DNA from: Tardiphaga sp. vice304 | Lineage (GTDB): Bacteria; Pseudomonadota; Alphaproteobacteria; Rhizobiales; Xanthobacteraceae | Direction of reading: 5' to 3' | Length of the DNA stretch: 64,000 nt | Assembly: GCF_007018905.1 (NCBI RefSeq) | Contig: NZ_CP041402.1 | Span: 3,212,001 to 3,276,000 of the forward strand | Shown: one piece after another, positions 27,104 to 35,471 of the stretch | Layout: each line of letters begins with the position of its first letter | Numbering within the stretch: the first letter of the stretch is position 1 | The notes under the pieces: generated by a model | Seen by the model: only the letters and a program-made list of their open reading frames with translations | Told to the model about the DNA's origin: nothing | The model's database searches: none | Position numbers and translations under genes: made by a program

Positions 27104-29593
27104 ATGCGTCTGCTGGTGCGGTTTTTGGGTTTCCTGTTCGCCGCCGGAACCGTCCTGTTTCTGGTCGGCGTCGCCGCCGCGGCTGGCATGATCTGGCATT
27201 ATTCCAAGGACCTGCCGGACTATTCGCAGCTGCAGGATTATGAGCCGCCGGTGATGACCCGCGTGCACGCCGCCGACGGCGCGTTGCTCGGGGAATATTC
27301 CAAGGAGCGTCGGCTGTACCTGCCGATCCAGGCGGTGCCGAAGCTGGTGATCAACGCCTTCCTGGCGGCCGAAGACAAGAACTTCTACGAGCATGGCGGC
27401 ATCGATTACACCGGCATGGCGCGCGCCATGGTGCTCTACGCGCAGAATTTCGGCTCCAACAAGCGACCGCAGGGCGCCTCCACCATCACCCAGCAGGTCG
27501 CCAAGAACTTCCTGCTGACCAACGAAGTGTCGTTCACCCGCAAGATCCGCGAAGCGCTGCTGGCGATGCGGCTGGAGCGCGCTTATTCGAAGGACAAGAT
27601 CCTCGAACTGTACCTCAACGAAATCTATCTGGGCCTGGGCGCCTACGGCATTGCCGCGGCCTCATTGGTGTATTTCGACAAGTCGGTGAACGAACTGACC
27701 GTGTCGGAAGCGGCCTATCTGGCGGCGCTGCCCAAGGCGCCGTCGTCGCTGCATCCGGTCAAGAACCGCGACCGCGCGCTGGAGCGCCGCAACTACGTGA
27801 TCGACCGTCTGCTGGAAAACGGCTGGATCAAGCAGGCCGACGCCGAGAAGGCGCGCAAGGACGTGCTGAGCGTGACCAGCCGCACCAATGCCGCGCATAT
27901 CTTCGCCGGCGAGTATTTTGCCGAGGAGGTCCGCCGCGACATCTTCGAGCGTTACGGCGAGAAGAAGCTGTATGAGGGCGGCCTGTCGGTGCGGACCACG
28001 CTGGATCCGAAGCTGCAGGTGATGGCGCGCAAGACGATGGTCAACGGCCTCGTCAATTTCGACGAGGCCCATGGCTGGCGCGGCGCGGCCAACAAGCTCG
28101 ACATCTCCGGCGACTGGGGCGTCAAGCTGGCCGAGGTCAAGGCGCTCAACGACATCGCGCCCTGGAAGCTCGCGGTCGTGCTCGACGTCAGCGACCAGTC
28201 GGCGCGGATCGGCTTCCAGCCCGGTCGTGAACTTGGCGGCGCCGTGCTCAAGGACCGCCAGACCGGCATCCTGACGCTCGACGGCGTGCGCTGGGCCAAG
28301 CCCACCACGGGCCCGATCAAGGGCCGCACGCCGACCTCGGTCACGCAGGTCCTGCAGCCCGGCGACATCATCTATGTCGATCCGCTGCTCGCCAAGGACG
28401 GCAGCATGGTCGAAGGCCAGTTCCGGCTGCGACAATATCCGGAAGTGTCCGGCGCGATGGTGGCGATGGACCCCTTGACCGGACGCGTGCTGGCGATGGT
28501 CGGCGGCTTCTCGTTCGACCAGAGCCAGTTCAACCGCGCCACGCAGGCCTATCGGCAGCCCGGCTCGTCGTTCAAGCCGCTGGTCTATTCGGCGGCGATG
28601 GACAATGGCTACACGCCCTCGACCGTGGTGGTCGACGCGCCTCTGGAGATCGACCAGGGGCAGGGCGCCGGGGTCTGGCGCCCGGAGAACTATTCGACCG
28701 GCAAGTATTACGGCCCGACCACGCTGCGCAACGCGCTGATGCGCTCGCTCAACACCGTGACCGTGCGGCTGGCGCAGGACGTCGGCATGCCGCTGATCGG
28801 CGAATATGCCAAGCGGTTCGGCGTCTATGACGAATTGCCGAACTATCTGTCCTATGCGCTCGGCGCCGGCGAAACCACGGTGATGCGGATGGTCACGGCC
28901 TATTCGATGTTCGCCAATGGCGGCAAGCGGGTGAAGTCGACGCTGATCGACCGCATCCAGGACCGCTACGGGCATACCATCTTCAAGCACGACCAGCGCG
29001 AATGCCGCGGCTGCGAGGCGCCGGAGGGCTGGAAGAACCAGGCCGAACCGCAACTCGTCGATCGCCGCGAGCAGGTTCTCGACGCCATGACGGCGTACCA
29101 GATCACCTCGATGATGGAGGGCGTCGTGCAGGGCGGCACCGCCACCATCATGCGCGATGTCGGCAAGCCGATCGCGGGCAAGACCGGCACCACCAACGAC
29201 GCCAAGGACGCCTGGTTCATCGGTTTCTCGCCGGACGTCGTGATCGGCCTCTATATCGGCTACGACAAGCCGCGCAGCCTGGGCGCCAAGGCGACCGGCG
29301 GCGGCCTCGCCGCCCCGATCGCGCGCGATTTCATGAAGCTGGCGCTGGCCGACAAGCCCGCGGTGCCGTTCCGCGTGCCGGCCGGCATCAAGCTGATCCG
29401 CGTCGACGCCAAGAGCGGCATGCGCGCCGGTCCGGAAAGCGGTCGCACCATCCTGGAGGCCTTCAAGCCGGGCACGGCGCCGCCGGACAATTATTCGGTG
29501 ATCGGCGTCGCCGATGCCGACGGCCGCTCATTGCAGGTGTCGCCGGAAACCGACCGCAGCTTCATGCGGCCGGGTACCGGCGGGCTGTATTGA
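27104..29593 (+). CDS. mrcA: Penicillin-binding protein 1A
   Basis: A bifunctional class A PBP that polymerises glycan strands and cross-links peptides in the periplasm. The 829-aa protein has a single N-terminal membrane anchor (about residues 8-30), a GT51 glycosyltransferase domain with AAEDKNFYEHGGIDY and PQGASTITQQVAKNF, then an OB-like insert and the transpeptidase domain with PGSSFKPLVY (catalytic Ser), RSLNTV and GKTGTT. All catalytic motifs are present. In related genomes prfB follows closely; here about 3.2 kb of foreign DNA separates them. Confidence 0.96.
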   Translation: MRLLVRFLGFLFAAGTVLFLVGVAAAAGMIWHYSKDLPDYSQLQDYEPPVMTRVHAADGALLGEYSKERRLYLPIQAVPKLVINAFLAAEDKNFYEHGGIDYTGMARAMVLYAQNFGSNKRPQGASTITQQVAKNFLLTNEVSFTRKIREALLAMRLERAYSKDKILELYLNEIYLGLGAYGIAAASLVYFDKSVNELTVSEAAYLAALPKAPSSLHPVKNRDRALERRNYVIDRLLENGWIKQADAEKARKDVLSVTSRTNAAHIFAGEYFAEEVRRDIFERYGEKKLYEGGLSVRTTLDPKLQVMARKTMVNGLVNFDEAHGWRGAANKLDISGDWGVKLAEVKALNDIAPWKLAVVLDVSDQSARIGFQPGRELGGAVLKDRQTGILTLDGVRWAKPTTGPIKGRTPTSVTQVLQPGDIIYVDPLLAKDGSMVEGQFRLRQYPEVSGAMVAMDPLTGRVLAMVGGFSFDQSQFNRATQAYRQPGSSFKPLVYSAAMDNGYTPSTVVVDAPLEIDQGQGAGVWRPENYSTGKYYGPTTLRNALMRSLNTVTVRLAQDVGMPLIGEYAKRFGVYDELPNYLSYALGAGETTVMRMVTAYSMFANGGKRVKSTLIDRIQDRYGHTIFKHDQRECRGCEAPEGWKNQAEPQLVDRREQVLDAMTAYQITSMMEGVVQGGTATIMRDVGKPIAGKTGTTNDAKDAWFIGFSPDVVIGLYIGYDKPRSLGAKATGGGLAAPIARDFMKLALADKPAVPFRVPAGIKLIRVDAKSGMRAGPESGRTILEAFKPGTAPPDNYSVIGVADADGRSLQVSPETDRSFMRPGTGGLY

Positions 29594-29648
29594 TTGACGT
29601 CACGGACCACCGCGTGTTTCATTTAGCTCGTAGTGCGGGGAATGAAGC

Positions 29649-30053
29649 ATGCCAAAGCCCGGTCAGGTTCAGACCCGCGACGAACTGACCGAACACGAGA
29701 TTTGCTCTGCATCTTACGTTGGAAGTGGCGAGCACAAGGTAACACGCTGGTGGGGGGGATTGCCCCAAGCGTGGCTGGACGCTGGCGGAGTAGCAAGCCG
29801 TCCCGGCAGGCAGCAAACAACAATCTGCCGACTTGCAAGCGAAGCTGAACGGAAGCAGGCGACGGAATGGGTATAAGAGGCTCTTGCCAACGGATATTTC
29901 AGGTACGGTGACGGCGACAAGACATTTCCGAAGGATATTTGGTATCGGGATGCGACAGGACAGTTTTGGATCGGACGATGCATCAACAGCGTGTCCGGTG
30001 AGTATAAGGGCTGGCCTGTTGATGAGGTAGAAAAACGTGAAATATTCGATTGA
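29649..30053 (+). pseudogene. Small Trp-rich protein of unknown function, broken by an in-frame stop
   Basis: The frame from ATG 29649 reads a 134-codon protein interrupted by TAA at 29874-29876. The part before it (QTRDELTEHEICSASYVGSG, RWWGGLPQAWLDA) and the part after it (EALANGYFRYGDGDKTFPKD, IWYRDATGQFWIGRCINS, YKGWPVDEVEKREIFD) look like one compact soluble protein, so the stop is probably a single substitution, for example CAA to TAA in ATEWV(Q)EAL. The tail overlaps the next gene by 17 bp, which marks the two as a translationally coupled pair. I do not recognise a named family. Base composition is more AT-rich than the flanking mrcA and prfB, suggesting transfer. Without readthrough, only a 75-aa fragment is made. 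Confidence 0.6.
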
Positions 30054-30575
30054 ATGGCTGTATCAGCAAAACAACGCCGTGCCCGAAGAGGCCGCGACTG
30101 TGGCTGATGTTCGCTTGTTCCTGAATCAAGTGAACGTTACCGAACACCTCAACGGTCGTGTACCACAAGATCATATTACAATCGCTATGTACGGCCTCGC
30201 TTATGGCCTGGCTCGCGATTGGTGGAAGATTTTTGGACTGCGAGAAGGCGACGTTTCCTTAATCAGTTATCGAAGCGGTTATGTCGTTCCCGATATCCGT
30301 TTACGTTTTGATGGCGCAGCGTTTGAAATTGCCGCTGAACAGAGGGTTTATGACAATCCCGGCGTCAGATTCTGGGCGGGGCCTGCCGAAGTAATCCCGC
30401 GTCAGGAGGCCGAGGCCCACCTTGGTCGGTTCATCGAGGAAATTCTGGATCGCCTTAAAAGTCTCGGTATGTCGGAGTCGGGAGCACATACCAGATGGGC
30501 ACGCGTAAAGTCTTCTCTCAACAATCCCGCGGAGGCGTTGTTCTGCGAAGCTGCTGGATCGCTGGCGCTTGACCC

Positions 30576-30583
30576 CTACCAGA
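30576..30583 (+). repeat. Target-site duplication, left copy
   Basis: The 8-bp sequence CTACCAGA abuts the left end of the IS256-family element and is repeated exactly at the right end (32007-32014). Confidence 0.88.
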
Positions 30584-32006
30584 GATCGTGTCCCGCGTGG
30601 TGGTGTAGGTTTCTGATCTTATGCCGCTCGCGAAGCGCGCTTTCAAATGGCGCTGTAGCGAGCGAGCGGCATGTGTTGGTCACCGGCGGTTCGCCGGTAG
30701 GATCGGGTTGCAACACGCAATGCAACCGAGGAACCACCGATGACCAGCGAGATGATGAACCTTCGTGCGCTCGTGGAGAAGACCCCCGACGCGGATATTT
30801 TGCGCCAGATGATCGGCTTCGCCGCCGAGCGGCTGATGGAACTGGAGGTGGCCGCGTTGACCGGTGCCGGCCACGGCGAGAAGAGCGCGGAGCGGCTGGT
30901 GCAGCGCAACGGCTACCGCGAACGCGACTGGGAGACCCGGGCCGGCACGGTCGAGCTGCGGATCCCGAAGCTGCGCAAGGGCTCATATTTTCCGGGCTTT
31001 CTGGAGCCGCGCCGGATGGCCGAGAAGGCGCTTACTGCCGTGATTCAAGAGGCCTACATCCAGGGCATCTCGACCCGCTCCGTCGATGACCTGGTCAAGG
31101 CGATGGGAATGAGCTGCGTCTCCAAGAGCCAGGTGTCGCGGCTGTGCGAGGAGATTGACGAACGCGTCAATGCATTCCTGGAGCGGCCGATCGAGGGCGA
31201 CTGGCCGTATCTGTGGATCGACGCCACCTATGTGAAGGTCCGGCAGAATGGCCGCATCGTCCCGGTAGCGGCGATCATCGCGGTCGGCGTCAACAATGAC
31301 GGCCGGCGCGAGATTCTCGGCATGGACATTGGGCCCTCCGAGGCCGAAACATTCTGGACCGCGTTCGTGCGCAAGCTCGCCCGCCGCGGATTGCGCGGCG
31401 TCAAGCTGGTCATCTCCGACGCCCACGAGGGCATCAAGGCCACGGTGTCGAAGGTGCTGACCGCCAGCTGGCAGCGCTGCCGCGTCCACTTCATGCGCAA
31501 TGCGCTGGCCCATGCCGGCAAGAGCGGGCGGCGCGTGGTCTCCGCCTTCATTGCCACCGCCTTCGCCCAGGACGACGCCGAAGCCGCAAGGGTGCAATGG
31601 CGCAAGGTCGCCGACCAGTTGCAGCCGACCATCCCGAAGCTGGCCAGACTGATGCACGAGGCCGAGCCCGACGTGCTGGCCTTCATGGGCTTTCCGGCGA
31701 CGCATCGCGCCAAGCTGCACTCCACCAATCCGATCGAGCGCCTCAATGGCGAGATCAAGCGCCGCACCGAGGTCGTCGGCATCTTCCCCAACGAGGCTGC
31801 CATCCGACGTCTCGTCGGTGCCATCCTGCTTGAACAAAACGATGAATGGGCGGTTCAGCGTGCCCGCTACATGACGCTGGAAACCATCGCCCCGATCAGC
31901 GATAATCCGATCGTCGGGCTGCCCGCAGTGGCAACCTGACCAGCCCGGCCGTGGCCGGCAATCGGGGTGGCCATCAAGAAGCTACACCACGCCGCGGGGC
32001 ATGATC
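30584..32006 (+). mobile_element. IS256-family insertion sequence, complete (1423 bp)
   Basis: The element has imperfect terminal inverted repeats of about 26 bp, matching at 21 positions, both beginning GATC when read inward. It is flanked by an exact 8-bp duplication, as expected for IS256-family transposition. It encodes a single intact transposase. The ends, duplication and frame are all undamaged, which suggests a recent insertion. Confidence 0.92.
30740..31939 (+). CDS. IS256-family transposase
   Basis: A 399-aa mutator-type DDE transposase. Catalytic residues are visible in WIDATYVKV (first Asp), [11 protein letters not shown] (second Asp) and [20 protein letters not shown] (Glu), the last being the family signature. 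The N-terminal part ([20 protein letters not shown]) carries the conserved region expected in IS256 transposases. Length and motifs indicate an active enzyme. The start is ATG 30740 with a weak GAGGAA ribosome site. Confidence 0.95.
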   Translation: MTSEMMNLRALVEKTPDADILRQMIGFAAERLMELEVAALTGAGHGEKSAERLVQRNGYRERDWETRAGTVELRIPKLRKGSYFPGFLEPRRMAEKALTAVIQEAYIQGISTRSVDDLVKAMGMSCVSKSQVSRLCEEIDERVNAFLERPIEGDWPYLWIDATYVKVRQNGRIVPVAAIIAVGVNNDGRREILGMDIGPSEAETFWTAFVRKLARRGLRGVKLVISDAHEGIKATVSKVLTASWQRCRVHFMRNALAHAGKSGRRVVSAFIATAFAQDDAEAARVQWRKVADQLQPTIPKLARLMHEAEPDVLAFMGFPATHRAKLHSTNPIERLNGEIKRRTEVVGIFPNEAAIRRLVGAILLEQNDEWAVQRARYMTLETIAPISDNPIVGLPAVAT

Positions 32007-32014
32007 CTACCAGA
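32007..32014 (+). repeat. Target-site duplication, right copy
   Basis: CTACCAGA repeated directly after the right inverted repeat of the IS256-family element. Confidence 0.88.
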
Positions 32015-32853
32015 TCGATGGGCCGACGGCTGATTTTATCGAGGACGCTGAGTCCGTATTCCGGGGGCAGGCGCTTGTTGAATTTGTTGCAGGCTCTGCT
32101 GGAGTCCGCCGACCTGACCTGCTGGATTGGGTGAGGCGAATGCTTGCAGACAGGAGTTCGCATTATCGTGTGCCGGATCTTGAGTCCATTGTTCGCGAGG
32201 CTGCGGGCACAAGGTTACCTGACCTAACGCCCCAAGCCTGGGCCATCGGTTACAAGCGGGCAAGGCAGGTCCGTCAGGTGTTGAATCTGGATCAGGCTGA
32301 TCGCTTTTCTTCGTTTAGAGACATAGCCAAGCATCTCGGTGCAGGCCCAAGCTTTAATGTCGCGCCAAAAGCGGAAGGCATTCGAGCTTTGCGAACTCAT
32401 CACAGTGGGGGTTGTCAAATTCATCTGCGGAACCACGGTGAATCGGACGTGGCGCGCTCGCAACACTTGTTTGCAATGGCGCGTGCGCTCGGCGATGCTG
32501 CTTGCTTTCTTGACGATGAACAGGTTGCGCCTATCAACGATCTTCACAATGCCTACCGTCAGGCCGCCGGCCGAGCCTTCGCTGCTGAATTTTTGGCCCC
32601 TGTAGACGAAATTCGCTCCATGCAGGCAGACCAGCACGACCTGATGAGCATTGCCGATGAATTCTCCGTCGCGCCTCACGTAATCGAGCGGCAGATCGAA
32701 AATTCTGCGCGTATTGCCAAGGCGTGCTCGGAATATTAAATCGCGAAAGCGGCGGACGTTTGCGAAGGGCAGATCTAGCACTGGAGGCTTGCGACGGCGG
32801 TTGCATCTGACGAGAGCTGCGGTTAAACGGGCAGCGCAATCACGGACTTTGTC

Positions 32854-33991
32854 ATGCGCCCAGAATTCGAACGCCTCGTTGAAGAGATCAAGCAGTCAGT
32901 CGGGCTGCTGAGGAGGCATCTTTGACGTCGATGCATCCACGGCACGCCTCGCAGAGCTGAACAAGCTCGCCGAAGACCCCAATCTCTGGAACGATCCCCA
33001 GAAAGCCCAGAAACTGATGCAGGAGCGGACCTCGCTGGAGGATTCGCTGACCGGTATCGGCAAGGTCATGCGTGAACTCGACGATAACGTCGAGATGATC
33101 GAGCTCGGCGAGGCCGAGGGCGATGACGGCGTCGTGGTCGAGGCCGAACAGGCGCTGAAGGCGCTGAAGAAGGAAGTCGCGCGCCGCGAGCTGGAAGCGC
33201 TGCTCGGCGGCGAGGCCGATCGCTTCGACTCCTATCTCGAAGTCCACGCCGGCGCCGGCGGTACCGAGAGCCAGGACTGGGCGAACATCCTGCTGCGCAT
33301 GTATACGCGCTGGGCGGAGAAGCACGGCTTCAAGGTCGAATATCTCGAAGAGACCGCCGGCGAAGAAGCCGGCATCAAATCCGCGACCATCCAGATCTCC
33401 GGCCACAACGCCTATGGCTGGCTGAAGACCGAGGCCGGCGTGCATCGCCTGGTGCGGATCTCGCCGTTCGATTCCAACGCGCGGCGGCACACCTCGTTTT
33501 CGAGCGTGGCGATCTTCCCGGTGGTCGATAACACCATCAAGATCGACATCAACGAATCTGACGTCCGCGTCGACACGATGCGCTCCGGCGGCGCCGGCGG
33601 CCAGCACGTCAACAAGACCGAATCCGCGGTGCGTCTGACGCATATCCCGTCGGGCGTCGCGGTGGTCTGTCAGGCCGGCCGATCGCAGCACAAGAACAAG
33701 GCGCAGGCCTGGGACATGCTGCGCGCGCGACTCTACGAGATCGAGCTGAAGAAGCGCGAAGCGCAGGCCGCTGCCGACCAGGCCGCCAAGACCGAGATCG
33801 GCTGGGGCCACCAGATCCGCTCCTACGTGTTGCAGCCCTACCAGATGGTCAAGGACCTGCGCACCGGCGTGCAGACCTCGGACACCTCCGGCGTGCTCGA
33901 TGGCGACCTCGACGAGTTCATGGCGGCGACGCTGGCGCAGCGCGCTTTCGGCACCTCGCCGGGCGCCGGCACGATCGACGACGTCGACTAA
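32854..33991 (+). CDS. prfB: Peptide chain release factor 2, with programmed +1 frameshift
   Basis: RF2 recognises UGA and UAA stop codons and releases the peptide. Translation starts at ATG 32854 ([19 protein letters not shown]), meets an in-frame TGA at 32923-32925, and shifts +1 to continue [20 protein letters not shown] to the stop at 33991, giving 378 aa. The stop-recognition motif SPF ([15 protein letters not shown]) and the peptidyl-hydrolysis motif GGQ ([17 protein letters not shown]) are intact. Annotation starting at 33017 would miss the N-terminus. The 114-bp spacer before the ATG follows the insertion of foreign DNA after mrcA. Confidence 0.96.
32911..32926 (+). promoter_or_regulatory. 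prfB programmed frameshift site
   Basis: The site is AGG AGG CAT CTT TGA C: an internal Shine-Dalgarno AGGAGG three bases before the slippery CTT, followed by the poor-context stop TGA C. It matches the E. coli autoregulatory site closely. Low RF2 lets the ribosome pause and slip, restoring RF2 synthesis. Confidence 0.95.
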
Positions 33992-34004
33992 GCCAGCTTC
34001 GAGG

Positions 34005-34026
34005 CGGTGCGACTGCAGTCGCACCG
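34005..34026 (+). terminator. Perfect 22-bp palindrome after prfB
   Basis: The sequence from C34005 to G34026, centred on CTGCAG, is an exact palindrome 14 bp after the prfB stop, followed by a T-rich stretch (GTTTCAATATTTTG). It is most simply the prfB terminator; a protein-binding site is also possible because there is no loop. Confidence 0.6.
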
Positions 34027-34183
34027 TTTCAATATTTTGTGCGACTTTCAGGCCCCGGCCTTGGCGGACTACTTCTCCTCCGCCGCATTTTCCTTATGAT
34101 GACGGTACCGGAACCCGCCGGGGTCTTCCGGCTTGTTTCCGAGAGTCGCAGGAAGCGGCATCATCATTGAAAAGGGGGGCATC

Positions 34184-34582
34184 GTGAAAATCATTCCCAT
34201 TCTGGCTATCGGTGCAGCGCTGATGCTGGCCGGCTGCGGTCGCGATCCCGGACCGGCCGGTCCAAAGGGCGAGCAGGGCGCGCAGGGCCCCGCCGGTCCG
34301 CAAGGCGCCCAGGGCCTTCAGGGTATTCCCGGCGTTCAGGGGCAGACTGGCGCACAGGGTCCGCAGGGACCGCAGGGTGCACCGGGCGCTGCTGGCGAGA
34401 AGGGTGAAAAAGGCGACAAGGGCGAAGCGGCGACGGTCGCCGTTCGCGCCGTACAGGTCGATGGCCCCGCTGCGTGCGATGCGACCGAAACGCTGGTCTC
34501 GGTGTTCTGCCCGAGCGGCGGAGCGCCCGACGGCGCGGCCTGCGCCAAGCCGCCCAGCGTCGGCCTGTGCCTGAAGAAATGA
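34184..34582 (+). CDS. Collagen-like lipoprotein
   Basis: A 132-aa lipoprotein with signal peptide and lipobox LMLAGC (Cys near residue 18), then 20 uninterrupted Gly-X-Y triplets ([12 protein letters not shown] onward to [12 protein letters not shown]), then a short C-terminal domain of about 50 residues with four cysteines ([26 protein letters not shown]). Such bacterial collagen-like proteins trimerise and project from the membrane surface. The start is GTG 34184, with a strong AAAGGGGGG ribosome site. Unlike animal collagen it is rich in Gln rather than Pro at Y. Function is unknown; adhesion or envelope structure are possibilities. Confidence 0.85.
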   Translation: MKIIPILAIGAALMLAGCGRDPGPAGPKGEQGAQGPAGPQGAQGLQGIPGVQGQTGAQGPQGPQGAPGAAGEKGEKGDKGEAATVAVRAVQVDGPAACDATETLVSVFCPSGGAPDGAACAKPPSVGLCLKK

Positions 34583-34656
34583 TTCCGCGGATGGCGCCGG
34601 TCGGCTGAGGCCGGCCGCGCGTGGATCGACAGCGGCGCAGGAGCGGCAGGAGTTTC

Positions 34657-35286
34657 CTACGCTTTTGCGTCGCTGCGGCGGGCATAGCTCGGCGCCGCCG
34701 CGATCACCAGATAGTACTCGCAGCGGCGCGTCGTCCGGTTCTCGAACCAGTGCTCGACATCGACCTCGAAATACAGCGAGTCGCCTTCCTCCAGAACGGT
34801 CTCGGTATCCCGGGTCCGGACCGTCACGCGGCCATGCGTGGCCAGAACATGCTTGGACGTGCCGGCCGGGTAGGCGGGCAGTTCGCCGGTCGATGTCTTC
34901 GGCGGCAGATGGTGCAGCACGACTTCCACCGCCATGCCGGCCATCACCGGCGACAGCAGGAAACGCTCGAAGCCGGTCTTGGCGTCGCGAAACACCTGTC
35001 GCTGATCTTTGCGCACGACCGCGAAGGCGCGACGAGGCGCATCGACGTCTCCCAGCAGAGTCGAGAATGACGTATTCAGCGCGAGTGCAATGCGCCGCGC
35101 CAGGCCGATCGTCGGGCTCTTCTCGCCGCGCTCGACGCTCGACAGCATCGCGCGGCTCACGCCGGACAGTTTCGAAAAGGCCTCCAGCGTCAGGCCGGCC
35201 TGCTCGCGCATGGTGCGGACGCGGTCGCCGAAGTCACGGCTGACGGGGTCTTCGTCGATGACCTTCCGTGCCGCAGGGTTCGCCAT
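34657..35286 (-). CDS. XRE-family regulator with C-terminal cupin domain
   Basis: A 209-aa regulator joining an N-terminal helix-turn-helix (about residues 18-75: VRTMREQAGLTLEAFSKLSG, then SRAMLSSVERGEKSPTIGLA) to a C-terminal cupin sensor (about 125-195: ATHGRVTVRT, EEGDSLYFEVDVEHWFEN). This architecture is typical of regulators of small-molecule catabolism. The start is uncertain: ATG 35286 has GGAG 13 bases upstream, ATG 35331 has no clear site. It is divergent from a fumarylacetoacetase-family gene, with dyads between them. Confidence 0.88.
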   Translation of the reverse strand: MANPAARKVIDEDPVSRDFGDRVRTMREQAGLTLEAFSKLSGVSRAMLSSVERGEKSPTIGLARRIALALNTSFSTLLGDVDAPRRAFAVVRKDQRQVFRDAKTGFERFLLSPVMAGMAVEVVLHHLPPKTSTGELPAYPAGTSKHVLATHGRVTVRTRDTETVLEEGDSLYFEVDVEHWFENRTTRRCEYYLVIAAAPSYARRSDAKA

Positions 35287-35388
35287 GTCGCGTGTCGCTC
35301 CGTCGTGATTGCCGTGATCGATCTTAGGCATGGTTTGCCGCGGTGTCACTTCGCCAAACGGTTATAAGACACCGGCGGCCTTGAACAA

Positions 35389-35422
35389 ATCTTCTATCGA
35401 AGATATAGGTGTCTATAGAAGA
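35389..35422. promoter_or_regulatory. Nested dyads between the XRE-cupin regulator and the FAH-family gene
   Basis: ATCTTC-TATC-GAAGAT at 35389-35404 overlaps TATAG-GTGT-CTATA at 35404-35417, and the outer words TCTTCTAT (35390-35397) and ATAGAAGA (35415-35422) are also exact inverted repeats. Placed in the divergent intergenic region 50 bp before the hydrolase start, they are a likely operator for the adjacent regulator. Confidence 0.6.
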
Positions 35423-35471
35423 ACCGGCGACCCGTCGCCGGAAATAAACGCACCAGAGCACTGGAGAGAAA

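Larger units (their letters stand above)
30037..32739 (+). pseudogene. ImmA/IrrE-like protein, interrupted by an IS256-family element
   Basis: The original gene is 30037-30583 joined to 32015-32739, giving 423 aa. The joint reads LALDPYQ-IDGPTADFIEDA in a single frame once the element and one target-site copy are removed. The start is GTG at 30037, inside the end of the upstream gene. The N-terminal half (AMYGLAYGLARDWWKIFGLR, then a beta-rich WAGPAEVIPRQEAEAHL region) is an uncharacterised module; the C-terminal part RQAAGRAFAAEFLAPVDEI with a downstream ADEFSVAPHVIERQIEN helix pair is typical of ImmA/IrrE-like proteins. The usual zinc motif HExxH is replaced by a degenerate SQHLFAMARALGD, so protease activity is doubtful. 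The interrupted gene should be non-functional. Confidence 0.65.
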
